Part shown: piece by piece, positions 1 to 5,927 of the stretch
Layout of the letters: each line of letters begins with the position of its first letter
Numbering within the stretch: the first letter of the stretch is position 1
NCBI GenBank assembly: GCA_017629395.1
Contig: JAGBXH010000299.1
Span: forward strand, 1 to 9,428
Direction: 5' to 3'
Origin: Clostridia bacterium
GTDB lineage: Bacteria; Bacillota; Clostridia; Oscillospirales; CAG-272
DNA length: 9,428 bases
Made by a program: the position numbers and the translations under genes
The notes under the pieces: generated by a model
Database searches by the model: none
What the model saw: only the letters and a program-made list of their open reading frames with translations
Told to the model about the DNA's origin: nothing

Positions 1-10
1 ATACGAAAAG

Positions 11-17
11 CTCCTTT
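11..17 (-). promoter_or_regulatory. Ribosome binding site of a leftward gene starting at the window edge
   Basis: Read on the minus strand, positions 17 to 11 spell AAAGGAG, a near-perfect Shine-Dalgarno sequence. It is followed by eight bases (10 to 3) and then AT at positions 2 and 1. If the next base outside the window is G, an ATG would sit at ideal spacing. I infer a divergent gene whose coding sequence lies wholly outside the window, so its product cannot be named. The promoter and hairpin at 33-110 on the same strand support this reading. Confidence 0.45.
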
Positions 18-32
18 CCCATAACAAAATTT

Positions 33-61
33 TTGGAGTGGATTTGCTCAACCCACTCCAA
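33..61 (-). repeat. Hairpin in the putative leader of the leftward gene
   Basis: TTGGAGTGG (33-41) and CCACTCCAA (53-61) are perfect 9-bp inverted arms around an 11-nt loop. On the minus strand the structure lies between the predicted promoter (110-82) and the ribosome binding site (17-11). It would therefore be a 5' leader hairpin starting roughly 15 nt after the transcription start. The sequence after it on the minus strand is AAAA then TTTTG, which is not a good intrinsic terminator tract. An mRNA-stabilising or attenuating hairpin, or an operator palindrome, are all possible. Confidence 0.5.
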
Positions 62-81
62 CATGATATCTTACCATATGC

Positions 82-110
82 ATTATATCACAAGTTTTCG
101 CGCTTTGCAA
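82..110 (-). promoter_or_regulatory. Leftward sigma-A-type promoter with extended -10
   Basis: On the minus strand, positions 90 to 82 read TGATATAAT, an exact extended -10 (TGnTATAAT). Seventeen bases upstream, positions 110 to 105 read TTGCAA, matching the -35 consensus TTGACA at 4 of 6 bases. The predicted start is near position 75. It points away from the main operon and fits the hairpin and ribosome binding site that follow it. The call rests on sequence match only. Confidence 0.5.
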
Positions 111-166
111 TACCTTATGCAAATATTTTTTGAATTTTTTGAGAAAAAATTTCTATAAATCAAAAA

Positions 167-202
167 TATTTTGGGAAAAAGCGAAACTTTTTTGCCAAAA
201 TA
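167..202 (-). terminator. Possible leftward intrinsic terminator
   Basis: TATTTTGG (167-174) pairs with CCAAAATA (195-202). The stem continues inward through AAAAAG (176-181) and CTTTTT (187-192), with a G-U pair and one bulged G, around a CGAAA loop. On the minus strand the stem is followed at once by TTTTT (166-162) and further T-rich sequence, as in a Rho-independent terminator. The stem is AT-rich and therefore weak. It would stop transcription from the palindromic element before the leftward promoter at 110-82. On the plus strand no T tract follows. Confidence 0.35.
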
Positions 203-237
203 GCGTCTTTATACCCCCGAGTGTCATCCTGAGCGGA

Positions 238-262
238 GAAAACATCCCGGGGGGATGTTTTC
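238..262. repeat. Hairpin 1 of the palindromic element
   Basis: GAAAACATCCC (238-248) and GGGATGTTTTC (252-262) form an 11-bp perfect stem with a three-G loop. It lies just inside the left terminal repeat. No T tract follows on the plus strand, so it is not a terminator. Confidence 0.6.
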
Positions 263-270
263 GAAGTCGA

Positions 271-310
271 ACTTTCAAAAATCTGCAACAAATTGCGGAT
301 TTTTGAAAGT
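271..310. repeat. Hairpin 2 of the palindromic element, 18-bp stem
   Basis: Positions 271-288 pair with 293-310 around the four-base loop CAAA. All pairs are Watson-Crick except one G-U (284 with 297). The outer 13 bp are ACTTTCAAAAATC against its exact complement. A shorter hairpin follows directly: CAAAACGC (311-318) pairs with GCGTTTTG (325-332). Such long near-perfect stems in tandem are characteristic of non-autonomous palindromic repeats. Confidence 0.65.
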
Positions 311-334
311 CAAAACGCGGGGTAGCGTTTTGAG

Positions 335-466
335 GATCTCCGAACGGTTTGTACAATCTCTTTGCTTGCGGACAGTCGAGACGCCTGTCCCTACAGCGGC
401 TCATTTTGTAGGGACAGGCGTCATGCCGCAAGCGGCGAACTGTCCGTACAATCACGTTCGCAGATC
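335..466. repeat. Nested palindrome forming the core of the element
   Basis: The outermost arms are GATCTCCGAACG (335-346) and CGTTCGCAGATC (455-466), complementary with one mismatch. Inside these, CGGACAGT (369-376) pairs with ACTGTCCG (439-446). At the centre, the 16-bp arm GACGCCTGTCCCTACA (380-395) pairs perfectly with 407-422 around an 11-nt loop. GTACAATC also occurs as a direct repeat near 351 and 446. The three concentric arms would fold into a long cruciform or branched RNA. Confidence 0.6.
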
Positions 467-482
467 CCGCATCGCCACAACA

Positions 483-498
483 CGGGGGACAGTCCCCG
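483..498. repeat. GC-rich hairpin near the right end of the element
   Basis: CGGGG (483-487) pairs with CCCCG (494-498) around a six-base loop, and CCAC (476-479) can pair with GTGG (504-507) outside it. It lies just inside the right terminal repeat, mirroring hairpin 1 on the left. No T-rich tract follows. Confidence 0.45.
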
Positions 499-581
499 GT
501 ATCGTGGCTCGCTCAGGATGACACGTAAGGGGATATTTTTGAAAAATTCTCCTCTTTTTCTTAAATTTGATTATATAACTG

Positions 582-610
582 TTTACAAAATCAAATTTGT
601 ATGATATACT
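582..610 (+). promoter_or_regulatory. Main rightward promoter of the operon
   Basis: TTTACA (582-587) matches the -35 consensus at 5 of 6 bases. After a 17-bp spacer, TATACT (605-610) matches the -10 at 5 of 6, and TG at 602-603 makes it an extended -10. The predicted start is near 617, giving a leader of about 66 nt before the first gene. The leader holds a small inverted repeat, ATGCC (643-647) with GGCAT (656-660), shortly before the ribosome binding site. Expected to drive the whole rightward operon. Confidence 0.7.
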
Positions 611-636
611 ATTATAATGGTATAATGGTATGATAG
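605..636 (+). repeat. Four tandem 8-bp units carrying -10-like hexamers
   Basis: Four consecutive 8-bp units occur: TATACTAT at 605, TATAATGG at 613, TATAATGG at 621 and TATGATAG at 629. The first contains the best-spaced -10. The second and third each contain a perfect TATAAT but lack a good -35 at 17 bp. The array covers the predicted transcription start. Short tandem repeats like this can change copy number by replication slippage. Confidence 0.65.
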
Positions 637-671
637 TGCACTATGCCCACTTGTCGGCATGCGTGCGCGGA

Positions 672-677
672 AAGGAG
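672..677 (+). promoter_or_regulatory. Ribosome binding site fixing the first gene's start
   Basis: AAGGAG at 672-677 lies five bases before ATG at 683. The reading frame is also open from an upstream ATG at 659, but that codon lacks a Shine-Dalgarno sequence and would place this motif inside the coding region. The start at 683 is therefore preferred. Confidence 0.8.
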
Positions 678-682
678 ATGCT

Positions 683-1924
683 ATGGAACTCTCAAATAAT
701 CAACCTATACAAACGCAGCCAAAGCCCGTCTCCGCAGCGGTCAAGATCTTTTGCTGCATCGTTTTACTGATCTGCTCGGTCGCGCTGTGTGCGCTGACCT
801 TCTATATAGGCGTTGAGGGCGTTAACCCCGCCGTCCCCGTCGGCATTGCCGCGGGCGTATTGCTGCTTTGTGCAGTCTTTGCGCTTGCCCTTTGCAAAAA
901 GCCGCTCTTTTTAGGGTGCTCGATCGCAGGCGTGCTGCTTCTTGCGCTGGTCAGCCCCTGGTTCTCGGTGCTCTTTGCCGCGCTGCTTTGCGCAACCGTT
1001 GCCGCTGCCGCCATCACATCTGACGGCAAGCCCCTGTCCTACCTGCCTGCAGGTCTTGCTGCCGCTGCCGCATTCGGCATTGCAATCGCGCTGACACGCG
1101 ACCCCATGCTTTCCCTGCATGCATTCCTGCCCGTGACCGTCGGCTTTGCGCTGAGCAACGGCTACCAAAAACAGCGGTCGGTCATTCTTTCGGTCGGCAT
1201 TGCCACGGGTGCACTGCTCGCAGTCAGCGCAACCATTCTCGCGGGCAGCGCGCTGCTCTCGGGCATGCAGCCCACCGTAGCCGGCGTGAAGGAATATATC
1301 GCCGCCTACCACGCTGCCATCTCCGGCATCTTTGCCGAATCCATACAGCTGATGACGGATACCCCCGAGCTTGCAGAGCAGCTCGCTATCATATTCGGCG
1401 GTGAGATCACCCCCGAGCTGATCACCGAATTTTCGGATTCCGTGGCTTCGGCGGTGCTGGGCATGCTGCCCGGTATTGCCATCATGCTTGCCTGGATCCT
1501 GTGCTTTATTGCGCACCGCGGCTTGACCGCGCTGACCATGCGCGGCGTTGACAAAAAGGACTACCCCGCATTCCTGACCGCCTTTGCCCCCTCGGTGCCC
1601 ACCGCGATCTTCACCGTGCTTTGCTACGCTGCCTTGATGATCTGCTCCATGATCCCCCGAGCCGAGCTCATCGTCTTTGTAGCACTCAACCTTTTGCTGG
1701 CACTCATGCCCCTGATGAGCGTTTGCGGCATACTCAGCATCATCTCCAACCTCAAAAACGCCCCCGTCAAATGGCCGCTTTTGCTGACCTACGGCTTGGC
1801 GATCGTCTTCCTTGGTGCAGCGGTCGTCCCCATGATCGCCGTATTCGGTGCGTTTGCCGTGATCATGGCTGCCGTTGCCCGTGCGCTGGAGAAGAAATTC
1901 AAGGATATGACAGGAGAACAATGA
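683..1924 (+). CDS. Polytopic membrane protein, probable YybS/DUF2232 family
   Basis: A 413-residue integral membrane protein of unknown biochemical role. The first ~17 residues are polar and cytoplasm-like (MELSNNQPIQTQPKPVSAAV). Roughly nine to eleven hydrophobic helices follow, at about 19-42, 50-70, 74-91, 95-112, 120-137, 145-158, 168-192, 254-277, 303-322, 328-353 and 366-398. A larger soluble loop, about 194-253, is rich in acidic residues and holds the repeated-looking TPELAEQ and TPELITEF. The tail (AREKK-like, ALEKKFKDMTGEQ) is charged. I see no catalytic motif. The family call rests mainly on position: in Bacillus and Clostridia a multi-membrane YybS/DUF2232 protein directly precedes gdpP. 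It is longer than the ~310 residues I recall for B. subtilis YybS. Its stop is one base from the gdpP start, so the two are co-translated. Certain as a gene; the family assignment is moderate. Confidence 0.85.
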   Translation: MELSNNQPIQTQPKPVSAAVKIFCCIVLLICSVALCALTFYIGVEGVNPAVPVGIAAGVLLLCAVFALALCKKPLFLGCSIAGVLLLALVSPWFSVLFAALLCATVAAAAITSDGKPLSYLPAGLAAAAAFGIAIALTRDPMLSLHAFLPVTVGFALSNGYQKQRSVILSVGIATGALLAVSATILAGSALLSGMQPTVAGVKEYIAAYHAAISGIFAESIQLMTDTPELAEQLAIIFGGEITPELITEFSDSVASAVLGMLPGIAIMLAWILCFIAHRGLTALTMRGVDKKDYPAFLTAFAPSVPTAIFTVLCYAALMICSMIPRAELIVFVALNLLLALMPLMSVCGILSIISNLKNAPVKWPLLLTYGLAIVFLGAAVVPMIAVFGAFAVIMAAVARALEKKFKDMTGEQ

Positions 1925-1925
1925 T

Positions 1926-4082
1926 ATGAAGCCAAATGCATCCAATCATAAAAACGGTCATTATTCCGGTAAAAAGGACGCCCTTTACATGGACCTGCGC
2001 ATGCCCTTTGCGGTCTGCGCCCTGGTAGGTATCGTGCTGCTTTGCGCCTGCGCCCTGATCGGATATCTCAACATCCCCTCTCTGCCGCTGGGCTGGTTTG
2101 CCCTGGGTGCGCTTTGCATTTTTGCCGTGACCTGCACGGTGCTGTTTTTGGTGTACCTGTTCCGCTTTTTGCGCCTGCGCGAGGCACTTACGCAGGCTGA
2201 GCACGTGCAGACCGACGTATACGACATGTTCCGCTACGTCATTGACGTTCCCTACGCCATTATCGGGCGTGACGGTGTGGTCAAGATCATCAACAGCGCG
2301 CTGCAGGACGTGCTGGGCTACCATACCCCCGTTTGTAACATCCGCCTGAGCGAATTTTGCTCGGTTCCCATTGACATTATCACCGTTTGTGCGCACGGTG
2401 CAAAGGCAAATGCGCACGACTCCGATCTTTTGCCCGAGGGTCCCGTTACAAGACTTGGAAACGGCAAGAGATACGAGCTGCAAAGCTACCCCATGCAAAT
2501 AGACGGTGAGGAATACTACTTCACCGTATTCCGCGACGTCAACGGTCTGCTTGAGCTCAAGGAGCAGGCAGAGCGCGACAATCCCGTCGTAGTGCATATC
2601 GCCATTGACAATTTGCAGGAGCTTACCCAATACGTGCGCGCCAACTACCGCGAGGTATCCTCGCGTATCGACCAGATCCTGCAGGACTGGGCAGCAGATC
2701 TCAAGGGTATGCTGCGCGAATACGACAGAGACAAATACATCGCCGTTTTCTCCCAGGAGTCCTTGGAGAGATGTATTGCAGACCGCTTCAGCATTCTGGA
2801 AACGGTCATGAATGCCAAGATCGGTGATAACTCCTTCCCCCTGACCGTTTCCATGGGCGTTGCCTCGGTCAGCGGCACAATGGAGGAAAAGGAGCGCGCC
2901 GCTTACGCTGCTCTCGAGGTCGCTCTCTCGCGCGGCGGTAACCAGGTGGCTCTGCGCCGTGACGCAGGCGGCAGCCTTGAATACTTTGGCGGCACACACA
3001 AGATTTTGGAGAGCAACTCCTCGATCAACTCCCGCGTCAGCGCGGGTGTGCTGGCAAGCAAGATACGCGAATGCGGCAACGTGCTGATCATGGGTCACTC
3101 CAATCCCGACTTTGACTCCGTGGGTGCTTGCGTGGGCGCAGCGCGCTTTGCGCTCAGCGTTCTGGAGGAGGCAGCCAAGCAGGGCAAAAAATCCCTTCCT
3201 GACGTGCACGTGGTCATCAACCGCAGCTGCGATACCTTCCGCACCTGCTTTGCACATCTGACAGGGCTTTGTGAATACGCAGAGCTCTTTATCGACCGTG
3301 AGGCAGGCATGAATGCCGTGACCTCGGATACGCTGCTGATCATCGTGGACGCCAATAACCGCTTTATCTTCGAAGCACCCGATCTGCCCGGCAGCGTGCA
3401 GAACATTGCCATCATCGACCACCACAGACTGGTCAAGGAGCCGGATTTTGCCACCTTCCTGACCTACATTGAGCCCACCAAATCCTCTGCCAGCGAGATC
3501 ATTGCCGAAATGCTGCAGCAGACCAAGTACGCCGACTGCCTGCAGAAGGAGGAGGCAAATCTGCTGCTTTCGGGCATTATGCTGGACACCAACAACTTTA
3601 CCAGAAACGCAGGCGCGCAGACCTTTGAGATCACCCACTACCTCTACTCCCGCGGCGCACACACCGGCGTGGTGCGTGAGTTCTTTAACCAGGAGCTGGA
3701 GGACATGCGTACCGCCAGCGCGTTTGACTCCGCAGCACGCATCTACCGTGACGTGATCGCGATCACCTGGCTGAGCATTGACCGCGAGCCCTCCCCCGAG
3801 GATCGCATTGCCGCTGCCAAGGCAGCGGACAGCCTGCTCTCGCTCAAGGGCATTGAGGCATCCTTTGCCATGGTGCTGATGGGTGACACGGTTGCCATTT
3901 CGGGCAGAAGCAAGGGCGAGATCAACGTGCAGCTGATCCTTGAAAAGCTGCAGGGCGGCGGCCACTTTGACGTTGCCGGTGCGCAGGTCAAGAATACGAC
4001 GCTGCAGGGCGCATACGAGCTGCTCAAGTCTGCTATCAACGAATATTTTGAATACGATTACAAGGCTGAAGACGATAAATAA
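1926..4082 (+). CDS. gdpP: Cyclic-di-AMP phosphodiesterase GdpP (DHH/DHHA1)
   Basis: Membrane-anchored enzyme that hydrolyses c-di-AMP to pApA, controlling a second messenger tied to potassium balance, cell-wall stress and beta-lactam tolerance. The 718 residues show the full family layout. Two membrane helices lie at about 28-46 and 55-79. A PAS-like sensor lies at about 100-205. A degenerate GGDEF domain lies at about 219-345, with DRDKY (267-271) where an active cyclase would have GGDEF. The DHH domain has GHSNPDFDS (390-398) with D395 and D397, D475 in IIVDANN, D498-H499-H500, and D554 in MLDTNNF. The DHHA1 domain has GGGH (677-680). All metal-binding residues expected of the family are present, so it should be active. 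A good ribosome binding site (AGGAG, 1912-1916) nine bases upstream supports the start at 1926. It follows the upstream gene after one base and precedes rplI by 33 nt. Confidence 0.95.
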   Translation: MKPNASNHKNGHYSGKKDALYMDLRMPFAVCALVGIVLLCACALIGYLNIPSLPLGWFALGALCIFAVTCTVLFLVYLFRFLRLREALTQAEHVQTDVYDMFRYVIDVPYAIIGRDGVVKIINSALQDVLGYHTPVCNIRLSEFCSVPIDIITVCAHGAKANAHDSDLLPEGPVTRLGNGKRYELQSYPMQIDGEEYYFTVFRDVNGLLELKEQAERDNPVVVHIAIDNLQELTQYVRANYREVSSRIDQILQDWAADLKGMLREYDRDKYIAVFSQESLERCIADRFSILETVMNAKIGDNSFPLTVSMGVASVSGTMEEKERAAYAALEVALSRGGNQVALRRDAGGSLEYFGGTHKILESNSSINSRVSAGVLASKIRECGNVLIMGHSNPDFDSVGACVGAARFALSVLEEAAKQGKKSLPDVHVVINRSCDTFRTCFAHLTGLCEYAELFIDREAGMNAVTSDTLLIIVDANNRFIFEAPDLPGSVQNIAIIDHHRLVKEPDFATFLTYIEPTKSSASEIIAEMLQQTKYADCLQKEEANLLLSGIMLDTNNFTRNAGAQTFEITHYLYSRGAHTGVVREFFNQELEDMRTASAFDSAARIYRDVIAITWLSIDREPSPEDRIAAAKAADSLLSLKGIEASFAMVLMGDTVAISGRSKGEINVQLILEKLQGGGHFDVAGAQVKNTTLQGAYELLKSAINEYFEYDYKAEDDK

Positions 4083-4115
4083 ATCGCACTATTTCATTAC
4101 AAAGGAGAATATATC

Positions 4116-4559
4116 ATGAAGGTTTTACTGTTACAGGACGTAAAGGGTCAAGGCAAGAAGGATCAGATCGTGGAGGTATCCGACGGCTACGCACGCAACT
4201 TCCTCTTCCCCAAAAAGCTTGCCGTCGTTGCCGATAACAAGGCACTCAACGAGGTCAAGAACAAGGAGGCGTCCAAGCAATACAAGATTGAGACCGAAAA
4301 GGCAGCCGCTCGCGCAACCGCAGAAAAGCTGGCAGCGATCACGCTCAAGATCCAGACCGGTGCGGGAGCAGACGGCAGGCTCTACGGCTCGGTGACCGCC
4401 AAGGACATTGCCGAGGCGCTCTCCAAGCAGCACGGCGTGACCGTGGATAAGCGCAAGATCGTGATGCCCGAGCCCATCAAGGCTTACGGCACCTACAACT
4501 TCGACGTGCGCCTGTACCCCGAGATCGTGGGCAAGGTCAAGGTCACGGTTGGCGCGTAA
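4116..4559 (+). CDS. rplI: Large ribosomal subunit protein bL9
   Basis: Ribosomal protein L9, which binds 23S rRNA near the L1 stalk and helps maintain reading frame. At 147 residues it has the usual length. The N-terminal rRNA-binding domain (about 1-50) carries the signature region KGQGKKDQIVEVSDGYARN, with GYARN at 24-28 followed by FLFPKKLAV. A charged Lys/Glu/Ala-rich connecting helix follows (about 44-75), then the C-terminal domain (about 80-147) with GRLYGSVTAKDIAEAL. The ribosome binding site AAAGGAG (4101-4107) lies eight bases before ATG. Two rare TTA leucine codons occur at residues 4 and 6. Placement between gdpP and dnaB is typical of Firmicutes. Confidence 0.97.
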   Translation: MKVLLLQDVKGQGKKDQIVEVSDGYARNFLFPKKLAVVADNKALNEVKNKEASKQYKIETEKAAARATAEKLAAITLKIQTGAGADGRLYGSVTAKDIAEALSKQHGVTVDKRKIVMPEPIKAYGTYNFDVRLYPEIVGKVKVTVGA

Positions 4560-4589
4560 GCGCGGCAATTTCACCACAAGGAGGTCTTT

Positions 4590-5927
4590 ATGAGCGAGGA
4601 ACTTGTACGCAAGCTACCCTTCTCCCTGATTGCTGAGCAAAGTCTGCTCGGCTCTATCCTCATCGACCCCAAGTCGCTTGACGAGATCGCAGATCTGATC
4701 AAATCCGACGACTTTTATCTTGACGAGCACAAGCAGATCTACCTTGCCTTTCAGGAGCTTTTCCAGCAGAACAGCGAAATCGACTTAGTCACGCTGATCG
4801 ACACCCTGGTGCGCAAGGGCATCTACGATAAATCGGGCGGTCAGGATTACATCCGCACCCTTGCCGAGGTGGTGCCCAATGCGCTCAACATCAAGGACTA
4901 CGCCCGCATCGTCAAGGAAAAGAGCACCCTGCGCAGACTCATTGAGGTGGCAAACGACATCTCCGAGGCAGCATACTCCGAGCAGGACTCGGTGGCAGGC
5001 ATTTTAGAGAGTGCGCAAAACAGCATTTACGCCATTGCACAAGGGCGCGACACCAAAAACTTCAAGCACATCCGCGAGGTCATCGGGGACGTTTACGCGC
5101 ACCTGCATGAGCTCAAGGAGAACAAAAACGCCTCGCAGGGCACGTCCACCGGCTTTTCCGGTCTTGACCGCGTGCTGGCGGGCATGGGCAAATCCGACCT
5201 GATTCTGGTTGGCGCACGTCCCGGTATGGGCAAGACGTCCTTCTGTTTGAACATTGCCACCAACGTCGCGTCGCAGACCGGCAAAAAGGTTGCCATCTTC
5301 TCACTTGAAATGTCGGCAGACCAGCTGGTCAACCGCGTCATTTCCAGCGAGGCACTTGTGGACTCCTACACGCTGCGTACGGGTGAGCTTTCCACCGACG
5401 ACTGGAGAAAGGTTGCGGAGGCAACCTCTCACCTTGCCAAGTGCGACGTCCTCATCGACGACACGTCGGGTCAATCGGTCACCGGCATGAAGGCAAAGCT
5501 GCGCCGTGTGGATAACCTGGGCTTGGTCGTCATCGACTATTTGCAGCTCATGCAGTCCGACCGCAAGATCGACAACCGCGTGCAGGAGGTATCCGAGATC
5601 TCCCGTGCGCTCAAGATCATGGCAAAGGAATTGATGGTTCCCGTCATCTGCTGCGCGCAGCTGTCGCGTGGTCCCGAGGGCAGAACCGACAAAAAGCCCA
5701 TGCTTTCCGACCTGCGTGACTCGGGTGCGATCGAGCAGGACGCGGACGTGGTCATCTTCCTGTACCGCGACGAATACTACAAGGTAGGCGAGGAAGCCCC
5801 CGAGGACTCCACCGCCGAGGTCATTGTGGCAAAGAACCGTCACGGCTCGACCAACACGGTCAAGATGGGCTGGATCGGACGCTTTACCAAATTCCGTACC
5901 ATTACGGACGACGAAGGTCATGGATAA
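4590..5927 (+). CDS. dnaB: Replicative DNA helicase DnaB (DnaC in Bacillus)
   Basis: Hexameric 5'-3' helicase that unwinds the replication fork and recruits primase. The 445 residues match the family's usual length, and no intein is present. The N-terminal primase-interacting domain spans about 8-110, beginning at LPFSLIAEQSLLGSIL. A linker leads to the RecA-like ATPase domain (about 180-440). It holds Walker A GARPGMGKTS (208-217), the catalytic glutamate E240 in SLEMS, Walker B VVIDYLQL (313-320), CAQLSR (355-360) and the arginine-finger region KNRHG (415-419). The ribosome binding site AAGGAGG (4578-4584) lies five bases before ATG. The last 8 bases overlap the start of tilS. Confidence 0.97.
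   Translation: MSEELVRKLPFSLIAEQSLLGSILIDPKSLDEIADLIKSDDFYLDEHKQIYLAFQELFQQNSEIDLVTLIDTLVRKGIYDKSGGQDYIRTLAEVVPNALNIKDYARIVKEKSTLRRLIEVANDISEAAYSEQDSVAGILESAQNSIYAIAQGRDTKNFKHIREVIGDVYAHLHELKENKNASQGTSTGFSGLDRVLAGMGKSDLILVGARPGMGKTSFCLNIATNVASQTGKKVAIFSLEMSADQLVNRVISSEALVDSYTLRTGELSTDDWRKVAEATSHLAKCDVLIDDTSGQSVTGMKAKLRRVDNLGLVVIDYLQLMQSDRKIDNRVQEVSEISRALKIMAKELMVPVICCAQLSRGPEGRTDKKPMLSDLRDSGAIEQDADVVIFLYRDEYYKVGEEAPEDSTAEVIVAKNRHGSTNTVKMGWIGRFTKFRTITDDEGHG

Larger units (their letters stand above)
221..524. repeat. 304-bp palindromic repeat element (MITE/REP-like), non-coding
   Basis: GTGTCATCCTGAGCG (221-235) is repeated as its exact reverse complement at 510-524, giving 15-bp perfect terminal inverted repeats. 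Similarity continues imperfectly outward: C-rich TATACCCCC at 210-218 faces GGGGATAT at 529-536, so the true ends may be about 210 and 536. The interior is filled by nested hairpins at 238-262, 271-310, 311-332, 335-466 and 483-498. GGACAG or its complement CTGTCC occurs five times (370, 385, 412, 440, 487). No reading frame in it resembles a protein. Inverted ends, small size and lack of coding capacity fit a non-autonomous mobile or REP-type repeat. From memory, TGTCATCCTGAGCG-like ends recur in intergenic repeats of many bacteria, but I could not check this. A structured RNA is the alternative. Confidence 0.6.

Noticed and set aside
332..470. Possible tRNA or other known structured RNA in the folded core of the intergenic element.
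   Set aside because: No T-loop or acceptor/CCA pattern is visible, and the concentric perfect arms look like a palindromic repeat rather than a cloverleaf or a riboswitch that I recognise.
153..521. Two small open frames, 153-455 minus (100 aa) and 255-521 plus (88 aa).
   Set aside because: They lie across the inverted repeats of the palindromic element, have no ribosome binding site and do not resemble any protein.
659..682. Upstream ATG at 659 as the start of the first gene.
   Set aside because: It has no Shine-Dalgarno sequence, while ATG at 683 has AAGGAG at ideal spacing. The extra eight residues have no membrane-protein features.
1899..3965. A 688-codon open frame on the minus strand opposite gdpP, and similar long ones at 911-1945, 5301-6038, 5902-6993 and 7302-7694.
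   Set aside because: Each is codon-aligned with the sense gene, so it is open merely because TTA, CTA and TCA codons are rare there. The translations are low-quality Gly/His/Gln/Val-rich shadows, whereas the sense genes have intact family motifs.
4048..4080. Possible promoter before rplI (TTGAAT at 4048-4053 with GATAAA near 4074).
   Set aside because: The spacing and -10 match are poor, and the rplI ribosome binding site is fully explained by read-through from gdpP.
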